This document shows, piece after piece, positions 1 to 10,779 of a DNA stretch of 64,000 bases. Made by a program: the position numbers and the translations under genes. This DNA comes from Cordylochernes scorpioides (Eukaryota; Arthropoda; Arachnida; Pseudoscorpiones; Chernetidae). The notes under the pieces were generated by a model. It did no database searches, was not told the DNA's origin, and saw only the letters and a list, made by a program, of their open reading frames with translations. Position 1 is the stretch's first letter; the number at the start of each line of letters is the position of its first letter. Location: the NCBI GenBank assembly GCA_030710605.1, contig CP092863.1:139524173-139588172 (forward strand). The letters run 5' to 3'.

Positions 1-440
1 TTGAACAGAGTAACAGCTGTGGATGGGGAATCCTTCATCAAGAATTTCATAATTGACCCTTTGAACATCACCTTTTTTTTAGCGAGGTAATTCCATTTCA
101 TTGCATCATTTCTCTTTTTGTTGTGTTTTTTTCTATATATAGTAATATCCTTTTTTTTTTACAAATTGGTGTTTCTAAACATCTTTCGAAATACAAATTC
201 TTCTTTCTTTCTGTGTTAATCCGGTATATAAACACCAAGACTTTTTTTTACAAAAAAAAAAAAAAAGGCATTAGACGCCGCAGCTCTTTTTTATTAATCA
301 TATAAAGTAGCTTTCGGACAAGCTCTTTTTCAGCAAACTCTTAAACATAAGATTTTTCTCAAATAAAAATACATGTTATAATAGTTTATAGATGTGGGAA
401 TTATGATGGGAAAGAGTATTGATCCATAAAAATATAATAA
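1..440. other. AT-rich stretch without a recognisable gene
   Basis: Poly-T and poly-A runs dominate. Around 307-345 there is a weak relic of the GAAAGCT-type hammerhead-like motif on the minus strand. Nothing else is recognised. Confidence 0.5.
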
Positions 441-671
441 CGGACAAAACTTTAAGAAAGTGAAAAATCTTTGAGGTCGCCAATCGTCTGGTTTTTTTTT
501 ATTTTTTTTAAGAAGAAGAAGAAGATAGATGCAATTTTGTCCACACTTGGTTATCTCGTGTGTCTTCAATAAAAAAAAAAAGATCACTGTGTATCAAATA
601 TTTATCAGAGGTATTATTTAAATCCCGATATACATGTTAAAAGGTACAACTTCCTTAAGTTTTATCCATAA
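441..671 (-). mobile_element. T-MITE copy (Tc1-like inverted-repeat MITE)
   Basis: This is a diverged copy of the commonest MITE in the window. Both ends carry the family TIR (GGACAAAACTT type, facing inward). The interior has the diagnostic blocks CACTTGGTTATCTCGTG, TTCAATAAA and CCCGATATACATG. An extra poly-T/poly-A stretch inflates the left half. No transposase is encoded. The TIR and TA-rich flanks suggest mobilisation by a Tc1/mariner-type transposase, which is inference. Confidence 0.8.
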
Positions 672-1662
672 TTGTAAAACCATTATTCACAAAACACAAA
701 CGTCAAATCATCATTAAAAATCACAACTACTAAACCCATCACCATTTTCATCATTAAACAACAGCTTTCTACATCAATAAAACCTAATTCTCCTCACAAT
801 CAAATTCACAACACACAAACCTCAAAACCACACAATGATTAAAATCACAACCATAATTAACACCAGAACCAATCTTTAACACCAGAACCAATCATTAACA
901 CCACAACCAAAAGCCCACAATCCCAACCCCATCAACCAACAATCACCCTTTCAACCATCAAATTTCCCAAGTCAATTAAAAAACCTGACAAACTGGAGTT
1001 ATTTCCGTACTGTAAACCCCCCACAGTACTGAGGGACATCTCTCCCCCTTCCATTCATTATGCTAAATGAAGCGTTAAAAAAACATCCCCCCCCCCTCAA
1101 TTTTCCAAACAGGGCTCCTGCAATATTTCCATCATCCTTCTAAACGATTCCCACCAAAGAAAACAAAACGTCCATTAGCACAACTTTGTATTTTTTAAAT
1201 TAAAAACCGTTTTTTTTTTGTGCGTTTATTTTAAATGCTTTTTGCGTAAAGGTTCTTCCAAGGTTTGATACATCATTCTCAAGTTAATGAAAAATTTACA
1301 ACTCATTAGTGTTAACCTCATTTTTATAATTGTGTTTTTTTGGTCTTTATTCTTTCCTAAATGTTATTTCTTTCCCTGTTTTGTGTTCGGTGAAGAGAGT
1401 AAATTTTACTTACTTTTGTATGACGTACTTAGGAGTAAGTTCAAAGATTGTATGAAAACAAAAAGGTAATCTACAAAAAAAAAAAAACTACAATTATCTA
1501 CAAAAAAACGCCGTAACTCTTTTCATCTACTTTCACCTACATCTTTTTTATCTATGTATATCTATTTATTCATATATTTATCATTATATATTCATATTTA
1601 TTCTGTATTTAACCATATATAATCTTATATGGACTTTGAAATAAATCAGTTTCAATCTCAAT
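672..1662. other. Strand-asymmetric C/A-rich and AT-rich stretch, no gene
   Basis: From about 672 to 1000 the plus strand is almost free of G and is built from AACC-, ATCA- and CACAA-like words. The rest is AT-rich. A block at about 1565-1663 recurs inverted at about 62010-62100, so it is a dispersed repeat. Confidence 0.6.
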
Positions 1663-2094
1663 CTTTTCATCTACTTGATTAAAAGGAAGCTTTCGAGCAA
1701 GCCCCTTCTTCAACTAACAAAAATATATAAACAAAGGTATAATGGAGAGAAACATTATAATTGCATTTTTTAAAAGAGGAAAATTATGTAAATATAGGAC
1801 ATATGAATTTACATAATTGAATATATTTGAAGAATTAACTATGAATAGGTTAATGAATTTAGTGATTATAAAAATAAAGAAAAAGTAGAATGCCTATTGT
1901 TTTATATGCCTATTATTATTATTATTTTTTTTTTAAGATAGAAGGGAAATACGTATTGTGATGGTAGCTGTATACTTTTGCTTATTGCTTTATGGTTCTT
2001 CATGGTTTCTATTGTTCCAAGGATGAGTCTTTTGGTTTTAGCTAGTTGAAGAAGAGCTTACCCGAAAGCTTCCTTTAATAAAGTAAATGAAAAG
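1663..2094. repeat. Foldback with GAAAGCTT hammerhead-like motifs in its arms
   Basis: The arms at about 1663-1718 and 2041-2094 are inverted copies of each other, about 55 bp each, with a 320-bp spacer. Each arm contains a CTTCTTCAAC/GTTGAAGAAG word and a GAAAGCTTCC word. These match a degraded HHR core (TTGAAGA, then GAA followed by the palindrome AGCT). The arrangement matches the foldback at 3993-4139. Confidence 0.65.
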
Positions 2095-2901
2095 AGTTGA
2101 GAGTCGTCTCTTATTATTTTATTTTGTAATTTGTCGAAATCTATGTGTATTGTATAGAGAGAGAGATATAGTGTCGCAAAGTATTTATTATTTTATTAAC
2201 AGAGTATCATTTTTGATGTTTATACTTTGCTACTCTGTAAACTTCCCTCATTTACTTATCTTTTGTTTATCACTCATAGTTTGTTCTTGGCTGAAATAAA
2301 TTGCTGTCTCATCTCGAAGTTGGTCTTCCCTAATTTTCCACGTGGCAATATATTTATAACCCAGGTTCCTGATGCGCTCTGTGTTACATATATATATATA
2401 TTAAGTTTAATTAATTAATTGTTCCCCCACAGAGTATGTATATAAGATCCCAAGTAAATAGACGCTAACTGTAAGAAGAGAAGTTTATCTTTGTTTACTC
2501 TGTTATATTTTGTTCTCTCTCTTGTAAATCAATAAAGATACAAGGTTGTCGCAAAAGTTCGTAAACACTTGCAAAAAAAAAAAAATGAAATACCAATATT
2601 ATTCGCCGTTATATATAATGTCTTTGTATTATGTATAAAGTAATTGTATTATTATGTATTCGCCGTAATAATATTATTCACTAAGTAATAAGAAAAACAA
2701 CGTTTTAAGAAAAACACGAATCTTTTGGGACAACTTTATAATGTTTGATCAAACTTCTTGGGATCAGTATCTTCAAAAAATCTATAAAAAAAAGTCACCA
2801 TAAAAAATTCGATATCCTGTAATAATTTTAAAAAGTAATCGTTTAGAATAATTAGGTTTTCTTTCTTTCTCTTTTCATTGAAGATAGAAAATAACAACAA
2901 A
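2095..2901. other. AT-rich stretch, no gene recognised
   Basis: Contains a short (TA)n tract near 2388 and an A-run near 2573. Small ORFs here have no recognisable domain. Confidence 0.5.
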
Positions 2902-3054
2902 ATCATCAACCCCACTTGCCCAAAATATAGCTTGGCACCTGCAGCTCCAGGACACATTTTGGCTTGCATTAGATGCATTAAACAGGACCTTTGGGAGAGG
3001 CCGCTGCCTATTATAAAACAGCTTGAGGAGCATGAACTCATGAAATTCGTGTAA
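2902..3054 (+). pseudogene. LINE ORF2 C-terminal fragment (zinc-finger tail)
   Basis: A frame of about 50 codons ends at TAA 3052-3054. It contains CPKY, then eight residues, then HILAC. This is the C-x2-C-x8-H-x3-C tail found after the RT/RNase H region of many arthropod non-LTR retrotransposons. The second cysteine is a tyrosine here, one base from TGT. Downstream residues include LWERPLP and KQLEEHELMKFV before the stop. The rest of the ORF is missing, as expected for a 5'-truncated LINE copy. The following 3' UTR has the words GGGGATAAGAAACAACAA, which recur at the end of SINE-2 copies at about 16690 and 17825. Family assignment rests on the motif and its position before the stop. The exact clade is not resolved. 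Confidence 0.6.
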
Positions 3055-3192
3055 TCTTTACACATGGGGATAAGAAACAACAAAAGTTTCTCTTTTTCAA
3101 AGAGGATGCTGTAGCAAACAGGAAAGTTGATGTTGAAATCGCGGTTTTATATCGTCCTGATTGACAAGATGGAATTCCTTAATCTGCTAGGC

Positions 3193-3394
3193 TAGGGGTC
3201 GGCAAACATTTGAGTCGGAAGAGTCAAAAATTACAATTTACAAAATATCAAAGTTTTTAAAGAGCCACAATTTTTTTTTTTTGCCAACAATAAACAGTAC
3301 TCACATAAATAATATTTACGTATGGAACTATATAAAGCAGCTTCACATCCAAAGAGCCGCATGTGGCTCACGTGCCGCAGTTTACCGACTTCTG
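3193..3394 (-). mobile_element. hAT-type MITE
   Basis: The ends are imperfect TIRs (TAGGGGTCGGCAAAC on the left, GTTTACCGACTTCTG on the right). The interior has AAAGAGCCACA and AGAGCCGCATGTGGCTC, a signature of widespread short hAT elements. The 8-bp flanks tgctaggc and tactcggc agree at 6 of 8 bases, a plausible decayed 8-bp target-site duplication. A second copy in the opposite orientation lies at 33605-33810. Confidence 0.75.
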
Positions 3395-3574
3395 TACTCG
3401 GCTATAGCTAGACAGACACGACTAAGTGAATTCCTCGACATTGCCGGCAACTGCCATCTAAGCAGGAGGCTGCCTAACTTCAGACGGCTTACGACAGCTG
3501 ATGAATTCCAGACGTCCCTTCTGTGAGAAGATTCGCCTGGTGTTGATACTTTTTAAATTTAAATGTACATATTT

Positions 3575-3819
3575 TAATAATGCCAACAAGAAATCAGGAG
3601 TTAAATTTCTTGCACCATTTTTTTTTGTATTATCCTAGCTTTCGGGCTAACATGCCCTTCACAACAGGAACACCTAGAAGTATAACTTCCAGATAACTAT
3701 ACAAGGCGTGTAAAGTTATGCTTCTAGGTGCTCCTGTTGAAGGGCAGGTCAGCCTGAGAGTTAGAGAAATAAAAATGGTGCAAGAAACTTAACCCTAGAT
3801 TGCTTGTTGATATTATTAA
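3575..3819. repeat. Foldback with hammerhead-like arms
   Basis: Arms of about 100-115 bp (about 3575-3690 and 3715-3819) pair around a short loop. The left arm, read on the minus strand, has CTGTTGTGA, then an AGGGC/GCCC stem, then GAAAGCT. The right arm is a degraded copy. It belongs with the CTGTNGA class of foldbacks (4579, 17131, 44965, 48924). Confidence 0.7.
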
Positions 3820-3992
3820 ATTATAAGCCATAAGATGAACGTTTATTGTAAATGAATATATTGTTTGATTTTTATATTTGAATTTTATTTTTGTTTTTAT
3901 GATTGTTTACATTAAAGGTCTCATTGTCTTTGCCTCTTTTATCATGAAGCGTGGGATATTGCCAAAATTTTCATGAAGAGAGAGTTGGAAAA

Positions 3993-4139
3993 ACGTACAA
4001 CAAAGTATTTTAGCATATATCGCTATACACAATGCAAGCTTTCGAGATTTGTTCAAGATGTCTGAAGAAGAGCCATCGATTTAGCTCGAAAGCTTCCATT
4101 GATTTACTGTATGTGCTAAAATAAGCACTGTTGTACGTG
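3993..4139. repeat. Foldback carrying an HH-1-like ribozyme at its centre
   Basis: The arms (about 3993-4049 and 4085-4139) are inverted copies that share CGTACAACA, TTTTAGCATAT and GCTTTCGAG/CTCGAAAGC words. The apex contains the HHR candidate annotated separately. Confidence 0.7.
4059..4097 (+). ncRNA. Hammerhead ribozyme candidate, AGCT helix III
   Basis: CTGAAGA (4062-4068) matches the HHR core CUGANGA. Helix II is GAGC (4070-4073) with GCTC (4084-4087). GAA (4088-4090) follows, then the self-complementary AGCT (4091-4094), then T at the cleavage position. Helix I is poorly defined. Helix III could form only between two molecules, as described for minimal hammerheads of Penelope-like elements. 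Confidence 0.5.
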
Positions 4140-4184
4140 ATATATATATTTTTATAATAATTTGTTAAAATGGTAATTAATAGA

Positions 4185-4405
4185 TAGAGACAAAACTTAA
4201 GGAAGTAGAAATGATATCGCCGGTCGTCTGTTTTTATTTCTTTATTATTATTATTTTAATGAAGGAGACAGAGGCAATTTTGTTCACACTTGGTTATCTC
4301 GTATGTCTTCAATAAAGGTCACTGTAATATCTTTCAGAGTTATTGTCTGAATCTCGATATACATGCTAAAAGGTACAATGTCCTTAAGTTTAGTCCATGA
4401 GTGTA
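4185..4405 (-). mobile_element. T-MITE copy
   Basis: Near full-length copy of about 220 bp. The left end reads GACAAAACTTAAGGAAGT and the right end TCCTTAAGTTTAGTCCATGA. The interior has the family blocks GCCGGTCGTCTG, GGAGACAGAGGCAATTTTG and CAATAAAGGTCACTGTAAT. Confidence 0.85.
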
Positions 4406-4578
4406 AGTAGAATCTTGATTATGGTATTTAAACAAACTATACAACCTCTTTAAGAAAAGTAGAATTACATACAAATATTAGCATTACCCATATGATAAGA
4501 ATGGAAAGGTCTTCGAACCTAAAAGGTATGCACTTTATTGTTGAACTATCGAGGTTCAAATTTTGGAAAATAAGGCCT

Positions 4579-4799
4579 ATTAAAAAAATACAACAGGTTT
4601 CTGGAAATGAAGTTTCGTTTTCATTTTTATTAATGCAATATCGAGCTTTCAGGCATCTCTGTCTTTATACAGGAGTACATAAAACGTTTATTCTTTTTTT
4701 TTCGTATTCCTGTAGAAGGGCAGATATGCCCGAAAACTTAAGATAGCATTAATAAAAATGAAAACGAAACTCCATTTCCAGAAACCTGTTGTACTATTA
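4579..4799. repeat. Foldback with CTGTAGA hammerhead-like motif
   Basis: The arms at about 4579-4680 and 4704-4799 are near-perfect inverted repeats. The right arm has CTGTAGA, a GGGCA/TGCCC stem with GATA loop, then GAAAAC. The left arm carries the inverted and more degraded copy. Confidence 0.75.
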
Positions 4800-5100
4800 A
4801 ATTTATACGCAGGATATTTAAATCAATTGAGAGAGATATGAAATAAGGCCTATACAGAAATATTTGGATACAAAAATACTTATTTACACAATTTGAGATT
4901 ACCATTAAATAACCAAATTTAATAAAACAGAAATTAAATATTAAAAACCCTTACACAAGCATATAGATAGAACCCTTGAACTATATTGTTATAAATTTAG
5001 GAAGAAGACATTGAAGGTTTGTGGATCACCAGAAGTTGACAACGTAGTCACGTTTTTCTCAATAACGTCTCAGTTTCCTCGACACGCTGCACTCACACGT

Positions 5101-5428
5101 GTCGAATTGTCGTTAGGTTTGACACCAAGTAGATTTCAGAATCTTCTTTGATAATTCTTCTTAACTTCTCGCATCATTACATCCTAAATATAGAAATCTA
5201 AGTTCGAAAAATCCAAGAAGTCTAAAGACTCAACTCTCCTTCTAGAATAAAGAGGTAAAATTGTGTCAAATTGTCGTTAAGTTTGACACCAAGAAGACTT
5301 CAGAATCTTCAAAGAATATTCTTCTTAACTTCTCGCATCATTACACCTTAAAAATAGAGATCTAAGTACGAAAAATCCAAGAAGTCTAAAGATTCAATTC
5401 TCTTTCTAGAATAAAAAGAGGTAAAAAA
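5101..5428. repeat. 164-bp tandem duplication
   Basis: Two adjacent copies (about 5101-5264 and 5265-5428) share long identical words such as GAAAAATCCAAGAAGTCTAA. No coding potential is seen. The second copy diverges by scattered substitutions. Confidence 0.85.
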
Positions 5429-5721
5429 AGGTATTCAAAGGGATGTTTTATACTCTCTATATGATATTTTTCTTTGATTTTAAAAAATAATCTTCATAAT
5501 CACATGGTGAGGACCAAGAGCCCGAGACGCGATTGTTTGTGAATTTGGAAATTATAATTTAAAAAAGAACGTTGGTATTTACACCAATAAATGGCAACTC
5601 TATTAAACATCTCTTTCAACATTCATGAGCATTATGAGAAAAATGATTTTGTTATTCTTTTTTTTTCTCCTTTATATGTTTAAAATAAACAAACATTTTC
5701 TATTATTAAAAAAAAATAAAT

Positions 5722-6098
5722 AAAAAGGCATCTCCTTATCGGGCAACTAAAAGTTGATGGCTTGCGCCATCTATCAGAATAAATATCAACTATTCATTGA
5801 TTTTTTAATTATTCCAGAATTGGCAAAATTCATGATTAATCAAGAAAAAGCTAACCACGTACGCGTTTCGGGCTGTTGGCCCTCGTCAGCGTGGTGTAAG
5901 TACAAAAGCTAAATTGTACACGGATCAGGTGGTTAAATTGGTCAAATATCTTCTCTTGATTAATCAAGAAAGAACAATTGGTTGATATCTGGGATAATTA
6001 AAAAAAAAAAAAAAACGATTAGTTGATATTTATTCCGATAGATGGCGTAAGCCATCAACAACTTTTAGTTGCACGATCAGGAAAATATGCCTTTTTTT
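5722..6098. mobile_element. HH-1 foldback element, near full length
   Basis: The terminal arms begin AAAAAGGCATCTCCTTATCG and include the block GCGCCATCTATCNGAATAAA. They are inverted copies running inward past GAATTGGC to the palindrome TTGATTAATCAAGA. The centre holds an intact HHR on the minus strand (5854-5895). Related copies or pieces lie at 20330-20595, 37693-37913, 43585-43850, 47940-48186 and 60990-61060. It encodes no protein. It behaves like a dispersed non-autonomous element, but the mobilising enzyme is unknown. Confidence 0.8.
5854..5895 (-). ncRNA. Hammerhead ribozyme candidate of HH-1
   Basis: On the minus strand helix I is ACCACG with CGTGGT (6 bp). The core CTGACGA follows, helix II is GGGC/GCCC with loop CAACA, then GAA, the self-complementary ACGCGT, and A at the cleavage position. 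All invariant HHR core bases are present. Helix III has no hairpin loop, so cleavage would need a dimer pairing ACGCGT with ACGCGT. Short palindromic helix III is a known feature of HHRs in Penelope-like elements and animal retrozymes. Confidence 0.7.
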
Positions 6099-6649
6099 CC
6101 CTAATTTTCTATTATAGCTTTGTTTAGCCAGAAAACGTATTCACCAGTGTGGTTTCGTAACTTCTTTAAAGAAGAAGAACGTATAAAAAAAAAAGTAGAA
6201 GGAAAAAAAAAATCTTACATGCCAACGTGTCTGTTTGCACATCATATTGAATATGTAAATTCGATTCTAAGAAGTGTGCTGATTCATCCCAGCCATGTCT
6301 CAACTTCTTGAGGAAGTGAAATATATGCAAATCAATATGCAGATATGCTGTGTGTGTTTACATTTCGGTAGCACAGCGATCAAACAATGGAACATGCTAT
6401 GTGGAGATGTGAAAACGAGGTTACTTCCCACCTGACTGTCAACAGAGATTTTAGCTTCCTTTACGGTCAATAGGGGATTTAGAGAGAAAAAAAATCAATT
6501 AATTCTGATTATGGTAAAAAGCAATTTAGGTTACGGGGTCAATTCAGTTTTTTTTATATATTATTAATTATAATATTTTAAAAAATCTGTGGAGTGTTTA
6601 ATGGAACAAATTGATTAGATAGGTTTAGAGATTGTTTCGATATCTTGAT
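6099..6649. other. AT-rich stretch, no gene recognised
   Basis: A 63-codon ORF (6120-6311) has poly-Lys character and no domain. Nothing else is seen. Confidence 0.5.
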
Positions 6650-8714
6650 CCAGGGATTATGTTAATCCTTTCTGTATATCCTTCCTATTGTAGTATTATA
6701 GGGGTCATACTAATCTTCTCTGTATCCTTCCTATTGTAGTATTACAGAGGCCATGCTAATCTTCTTTGTATCCTTCCTATTGTAGCATTACAGTGACAAT
6801 GCTAATCTTCTCTGTATCCTTCCTATTGTAGTCTCACAGGGGCTATGCTAATCTTCTCTGTATCCTTCCTATTGTAGTATTACAGGGGCCATGCTAATCT
6901 TCTCTGTATCCTCCCTATTGTAGCATTACAGTGGCCATGCTAATCTTCTCTGTATCCTTCCTATTGTAGTCTCACAAGGGCTATGCTAATCTTCTCTGTA
7001 TCCTTCCTATTGTAGTATTACAGGGGCCATGCTAATCTTCTCTGTATCCTTCCTATTTTAGTATCACAGGGGTTATGCTAATATTCTCTGTATCCTTCCT
7101 ATTGTAGTATCACAGGGGTTATGCTAATATTCTCTGTATCCTTCTTATTGTAGCATTACAGTGGCCATGCTAATCTTCTCTGTATCCTTCCTATTGTAGC
7201 ATTACAGTGGCCATGCTAATCTTCTCTGTATCCTTCCTATTGTAGTCTCACAGGGGCCATGCTAATCTTCTCTGTATCCTTCCTATTGTAGCATTACAGT
7301 GACCATGCTAATCTTCTCTGTATCCTTCCTATTGTAGTATAACAGGGGCCATGCTGATCTTCTCTGTATCCTTCCTATTGTAGTATTACAGAGGCCATGC
7401 TAATCTTCTCTGTATCCTTCCTATTGTAGTCTCACAGGGGCCATGCTAATCTTATCTGTAACCTTTCTATTGTAGTATTACAGTGGCTATGCTAATCTTC
7501 TCTGTAACCTTTCTGTTGTAGTATTAAAGGGGCCATGCTAATCTTCTCTGTATCCTCCCTATTGTAGCATTACAGTGGCCATGCTAATTTTCTCTGTAAC
7601 CTTCCTATTGTAGTATTACAGAGGCCATGCTAATCTTCTCTGTAACCTTCCTATTGTAGTATTACAGTGGCCATGCTAATCTTCTCTGTATCCTTCCTAT
7701 TGTAGCATTACAGTGGTCATGCTAATCTTCTCTGTATCCTTCCTATTGTAGCATTACAGTGGCCATGCTAATCTCTGTATCCTCCCTATTGTAGTATTAC
7801 AGTAGTTATGCTAATCTTCTCTGTATCCTTCCTATTGTAGCATTATAGGGGCCATGCTAATCTTCTCTGTATCCTTCCTATTGTAGTGTCACAGGGGCCA
7901 TGCTAATCTTCTCTGTATCCTTCCTATTGTAGTATTACAGGGACAATGCTAATCTTCTCTGTATCCTTCCTATTGTAGTATTACAGGGACAATGCTAATC
8001 TTCTCTGTATCCTCCCTATTGTAGTATTACAGTGGCCATGCTAATCTTCTCTGTATCCTTCCTATTGTAGTATAACAGGGACAATGCTAATCTTCTCTGT
8101 ATCCTTCCTATTGTAGTATTACAGGGACAATGCTAATCTTCTCTGTATCCTCCCTATTGTAGCATTACAGTGGCCATGCTAATCTTCTCTGTATCCTTCC
8201 TATTGTAGTATTACAGGGACAATGCTAATCTTCTCTGTATCCTTCCTATTGTAGTATTACAGTGACCATGCTAATCTTCTCTGTATACTTCCTATTGTAG
8301 TATCACAGTGGCCATGCTAATCTTCTCTGTATCCTTCCTATTGTAGTATTACAGGGGCCATGCTAATCTTCTCTGTATCCTTCCTATTGTAGCATTACAG
8401 TGGTGATGCTAATCTTCTCTGTATCCTCCCTATTGTAGCATTACAGTGGCCATGCTAATATTCTCTGTATCCTTCCTATTGTAGTCTCACAGGGGCCATG
8501 CTAATCTTCTCTGTATCCTTCCTATTGTAGTATTACAGAGGCCATGCTAATCTTCTCTGTATCCTTCCTATTGTAGCATTACAGTGACCATGCTAATCTT
8601 CTCTGTATCCTTCCTATTGTAGCATTACAGTGGCCATGCTAATCTCTGTATCCTCCCTATTGTAGCATTACAGTGGCCATGCTAATCTTCTCTGTATACT
8701 TCCTATTACGGTAG
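6650..8714 (-). repeat. 46-bp satellite derived from U6 snRNA
   Basis: About 44 head-to-tail units with a strict 46-bp period (for example ATGCTAATC at 6845 and 6891). On the minus strand a unit reads through GGATACAGAGAAGATTAG and CATGGCCCCTG, which is the U6 core with the ACAGAG box, joined by a short linker to the next unit. Roughly 40 of 46 bp are U6-like. Units vary by point changes and a few internal deletions (near 7770 and 8640). The right edge runs straight into the U6 5' region. No U6 3' region is visible at the left edge. Confidence 0.93.
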
Positions 8715-8738
8715 TTGTACCGCTGAACAAGTATCACA
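8715..8738 (-). pseudogene. U6 snRNA 5' end adjoining the satellite
   Basis: On the minus strand this reads ACTTGTTCAGCGGTACAACT, the same variant 5' region as in the U6 copies at 12463-12557 and 56690-56788. It marks the anchor copy from which the 46-bp array expanded. Confidence 0.8.
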
Positions 8739-9143
8739 TCCCGGGTCGTAGCGATCGAAAACCAACGGTTAAGGCCACTCTTCCAGAGATCCCACAAAAA
8801 TGATTTTATGACATCAGAAAGAATTGGTAAGGTCATTACATCAGACACACATTATATATATATATTTTTTCAAAAAGTCGATTACATGCATCCAGAGTGT
8901 CTCACACAAGTGGTTAAAAAATAAAACAAAAAGGTAGAATAATAAAGAACTCTAACGGATGTAGAGACAGCCCCTGACGGCGCCGGTGGTATGTGAGTAA
9001 ACAGAGCCCCTGGTGGCGACAATTGTCCCTTTGTCCTTGGTCATTTCCTGTAATTATCGGCTGGGGGGGGGATTATAAAGCTGGTGGTATCAGACGATCT
9101 TTGTTCCTTTTCGTCTGCTTCACTTGGATTGGCGGAGAATTCG
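8739..9143. other. Spacer between two satellites, no gene recognised
   Basis: Unique-looking sequence with a short (TA)n tract near 8853. ORFs here lack recognisable domains. Confidence 0.5.
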
Positions 9144-9725
9144 GTTGTCATATTAAGCTTGCCGGCTTGTGGACCTTCGAGGTCTGGGTAGCCATTACTA
9201 CTTCTAGGATGTCATATTAAGCTTGCCGGCTTGTGGACCTTCGAGGTCTGGATGGCCACTACTCCTAGGATGTCATATTAAGCTTGCCGGCTTGTGGACC
9301 TTCGAGGTCTGGGTAGCCATTACTACTCCTAGGATGTCATATTAAGCTTGCCGGCTTGTGGAACTTCGAGGTCTGGGTAGCCATTACTCCTAGGATGTCA
9401 TATTAAGCTTGCCGGCTTGTGGACCTTCGAGGTCTGGGTTGCCATTACTACTTCTAGGATGTCATATTAAGCTTGCCGGCTTGTGAACCTTCGAGGTCTG
9501 GGTAGCCATTATTACTTCTAGGATGTCATATTAAGCTTGCCAGCTTGTGGACATTCGAGGTCTGGGTAGCCATTATTACTTCTAGGATGTCATATTAAGC
9601 TTGCCGGCTTGTGGACATTCGAGGTCTGGGTAGCCATTACTACTTCTAGGATGTCATATTAAGCTTGCCGGCTTGTGTACCTTCGAGGTCTGGGTGGCCA
9701 CTACTACTTCTAGGATGTCATATTA
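9144..9725. repeat. 61-64 bp satellite
   Basis: About nine units are marked by GTCATATTAAGCTTGCCGGC, for example starting near 9207, 9268 and 9332. The period varies between 61 and 64 bp through small indels around a CTACTA/TACTACT segment. It is relatively GC-rich for the window. ORFs that cross it are repeat artefacts. Confidence 0.92.
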
Positions 9726-9964
9726 ATGGAGAAATACTATCTACCCGCTATATTTTGTTTAAGTTTAGTTTATTTACAGGCAGAAACATATCTACAATTA
9801 TAAATAGAAGACAATTCGCTGAGGAAAGAGTTTATTTTTATATATAACAGCAATACAAGCTTTCGTGGTCAACAGCTCTTTGACAGGTAAAACTACGCTG
9901 CTAAATTTTAGTATAGATGAATAGTATAGATTAATTTGTAGAAATAACTATACAAATTAAAACT
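9726..9964. other. AT-rich spacer with a hammerhead-like relic
   Basis: Near 9855 the minus strand carries CGAAAGCTTG next to a small stem, a degraded member of the AGCT class. Nothing else is seen. Confidence 0.4.
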
Positions 9965-10066
9965 TTTTTTTTTTATTAAAAAGACATATATTGGATCAAA
10001 ATATCATTTATTTTACCAATATTTCAGTTGGCTGAATGCCAACCTTTATCAAGGTGTTATAACATA
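9965..10066 (-). repeat. HH-2 repeat, inverted copy left of the Helitron
   Basis: Inverted relative to the tandem HH-2 units at 10775-11210. It shares GACATATATTGGATCAAAAT and the hammerhead-like core at 10015-10055. The Helitron at 10067-10754 has split this copy from the next one. Confidence 0.8.
10015..10055 (-). ncRNA. HH-2 hammerhead-like motif
   Basis: On the minus strand: ACC, core TTGATAA, helix II GGTTGGC/GCCAAC, GAA, self-complementary ATAT, T, then GGT. The core differs from CTGATGA at positions 3 and 8 together. Confidence 0.5.
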
Positions 10067-10754
10067 CTAGCGGACGTACCCGGCTTCGCCCGGGTTTTAC
10101 CCGAGTAAAAGTTTGTCTAACGAATCTCTCGATAAAATGAACATTTTTTCCCGGTCCCTTGAAAAATACTCGATAAGTTGAATAAAATCAATATTAATTG
10201 GTTCCCTCGGTAATTGGAAGTTAAAGGAATAGTATCTTGCCTTGGAATTGTATCATTATTCTTGTATGGATGTACCCGGCTTCGCCCGGGTTTTACCCGA
10301 GTAAAGGTTTGTCTAACGAATCTCTCGATAAAGTGAACATTTTTTCCCGGTCCCTTGAAAAATACTCGATAAGTTGAATAAAATCAATATTAATTGGTTC
10401 CCTCGGTAATTGGAAGTTAAAGGAATAGTATCTTGCCTTTGAATTGTATCATTATTCTTGTCTCAAATAAATTGCCGTGTCATCCTGAATTTTGTCTTTC
10501 CTAATTTTCTACATTACAAAATCATCGTATCATCATGATAATATTTAGAGCAGATTGTTGAATTATAACAGATAAATTAGAATATTTATCTTGATTATTT
10601 CTAGGCGAAAAGTTATTTCAAAAATTTTATTTGCTAGAAACCTTCCCAGTACTATACTAAATAACTTCCCAAAGTTTCATGGCGATCCAATGAGTGGTTT
10701 GGTCAGGCATAAAGGACAAACAAACAGACATACATTCATTTTTATATATATAGA
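10067..10754 (-). mobile_element. Non-autonomous Helitron, 688 bp
   Basis: Read on the minus strand it begins TCTATATATATAAAAATGAA, a typical Helitron 5' end. It ends with the hairpin CCCGGGCGAAGCCGGG a few bases before CTAG. The flanks are A (minus side of 10755) and T (minus side of 10066), so insertion is between A and T with no duplication, as known for Helitrons. No Rep/helicase is encoded. The 3'-terminal ~182 bp, hairpin included, is present twice (about 10071-10262 and 10266-10463). The inner copy lacks CTAG. The element is inserted inside HH-2 repeats. Confidence 0.85.
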
Positions 10755-10779
10755 TTATGTTATTGACATTAATATGTTA

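Noticed and set aside
6650-8714. CRISPR-like regular repeats
   Set aside because: The 46-bp units are directly adjacent, with no unique spacers, and are U6-derived. The context is eukaryotic.
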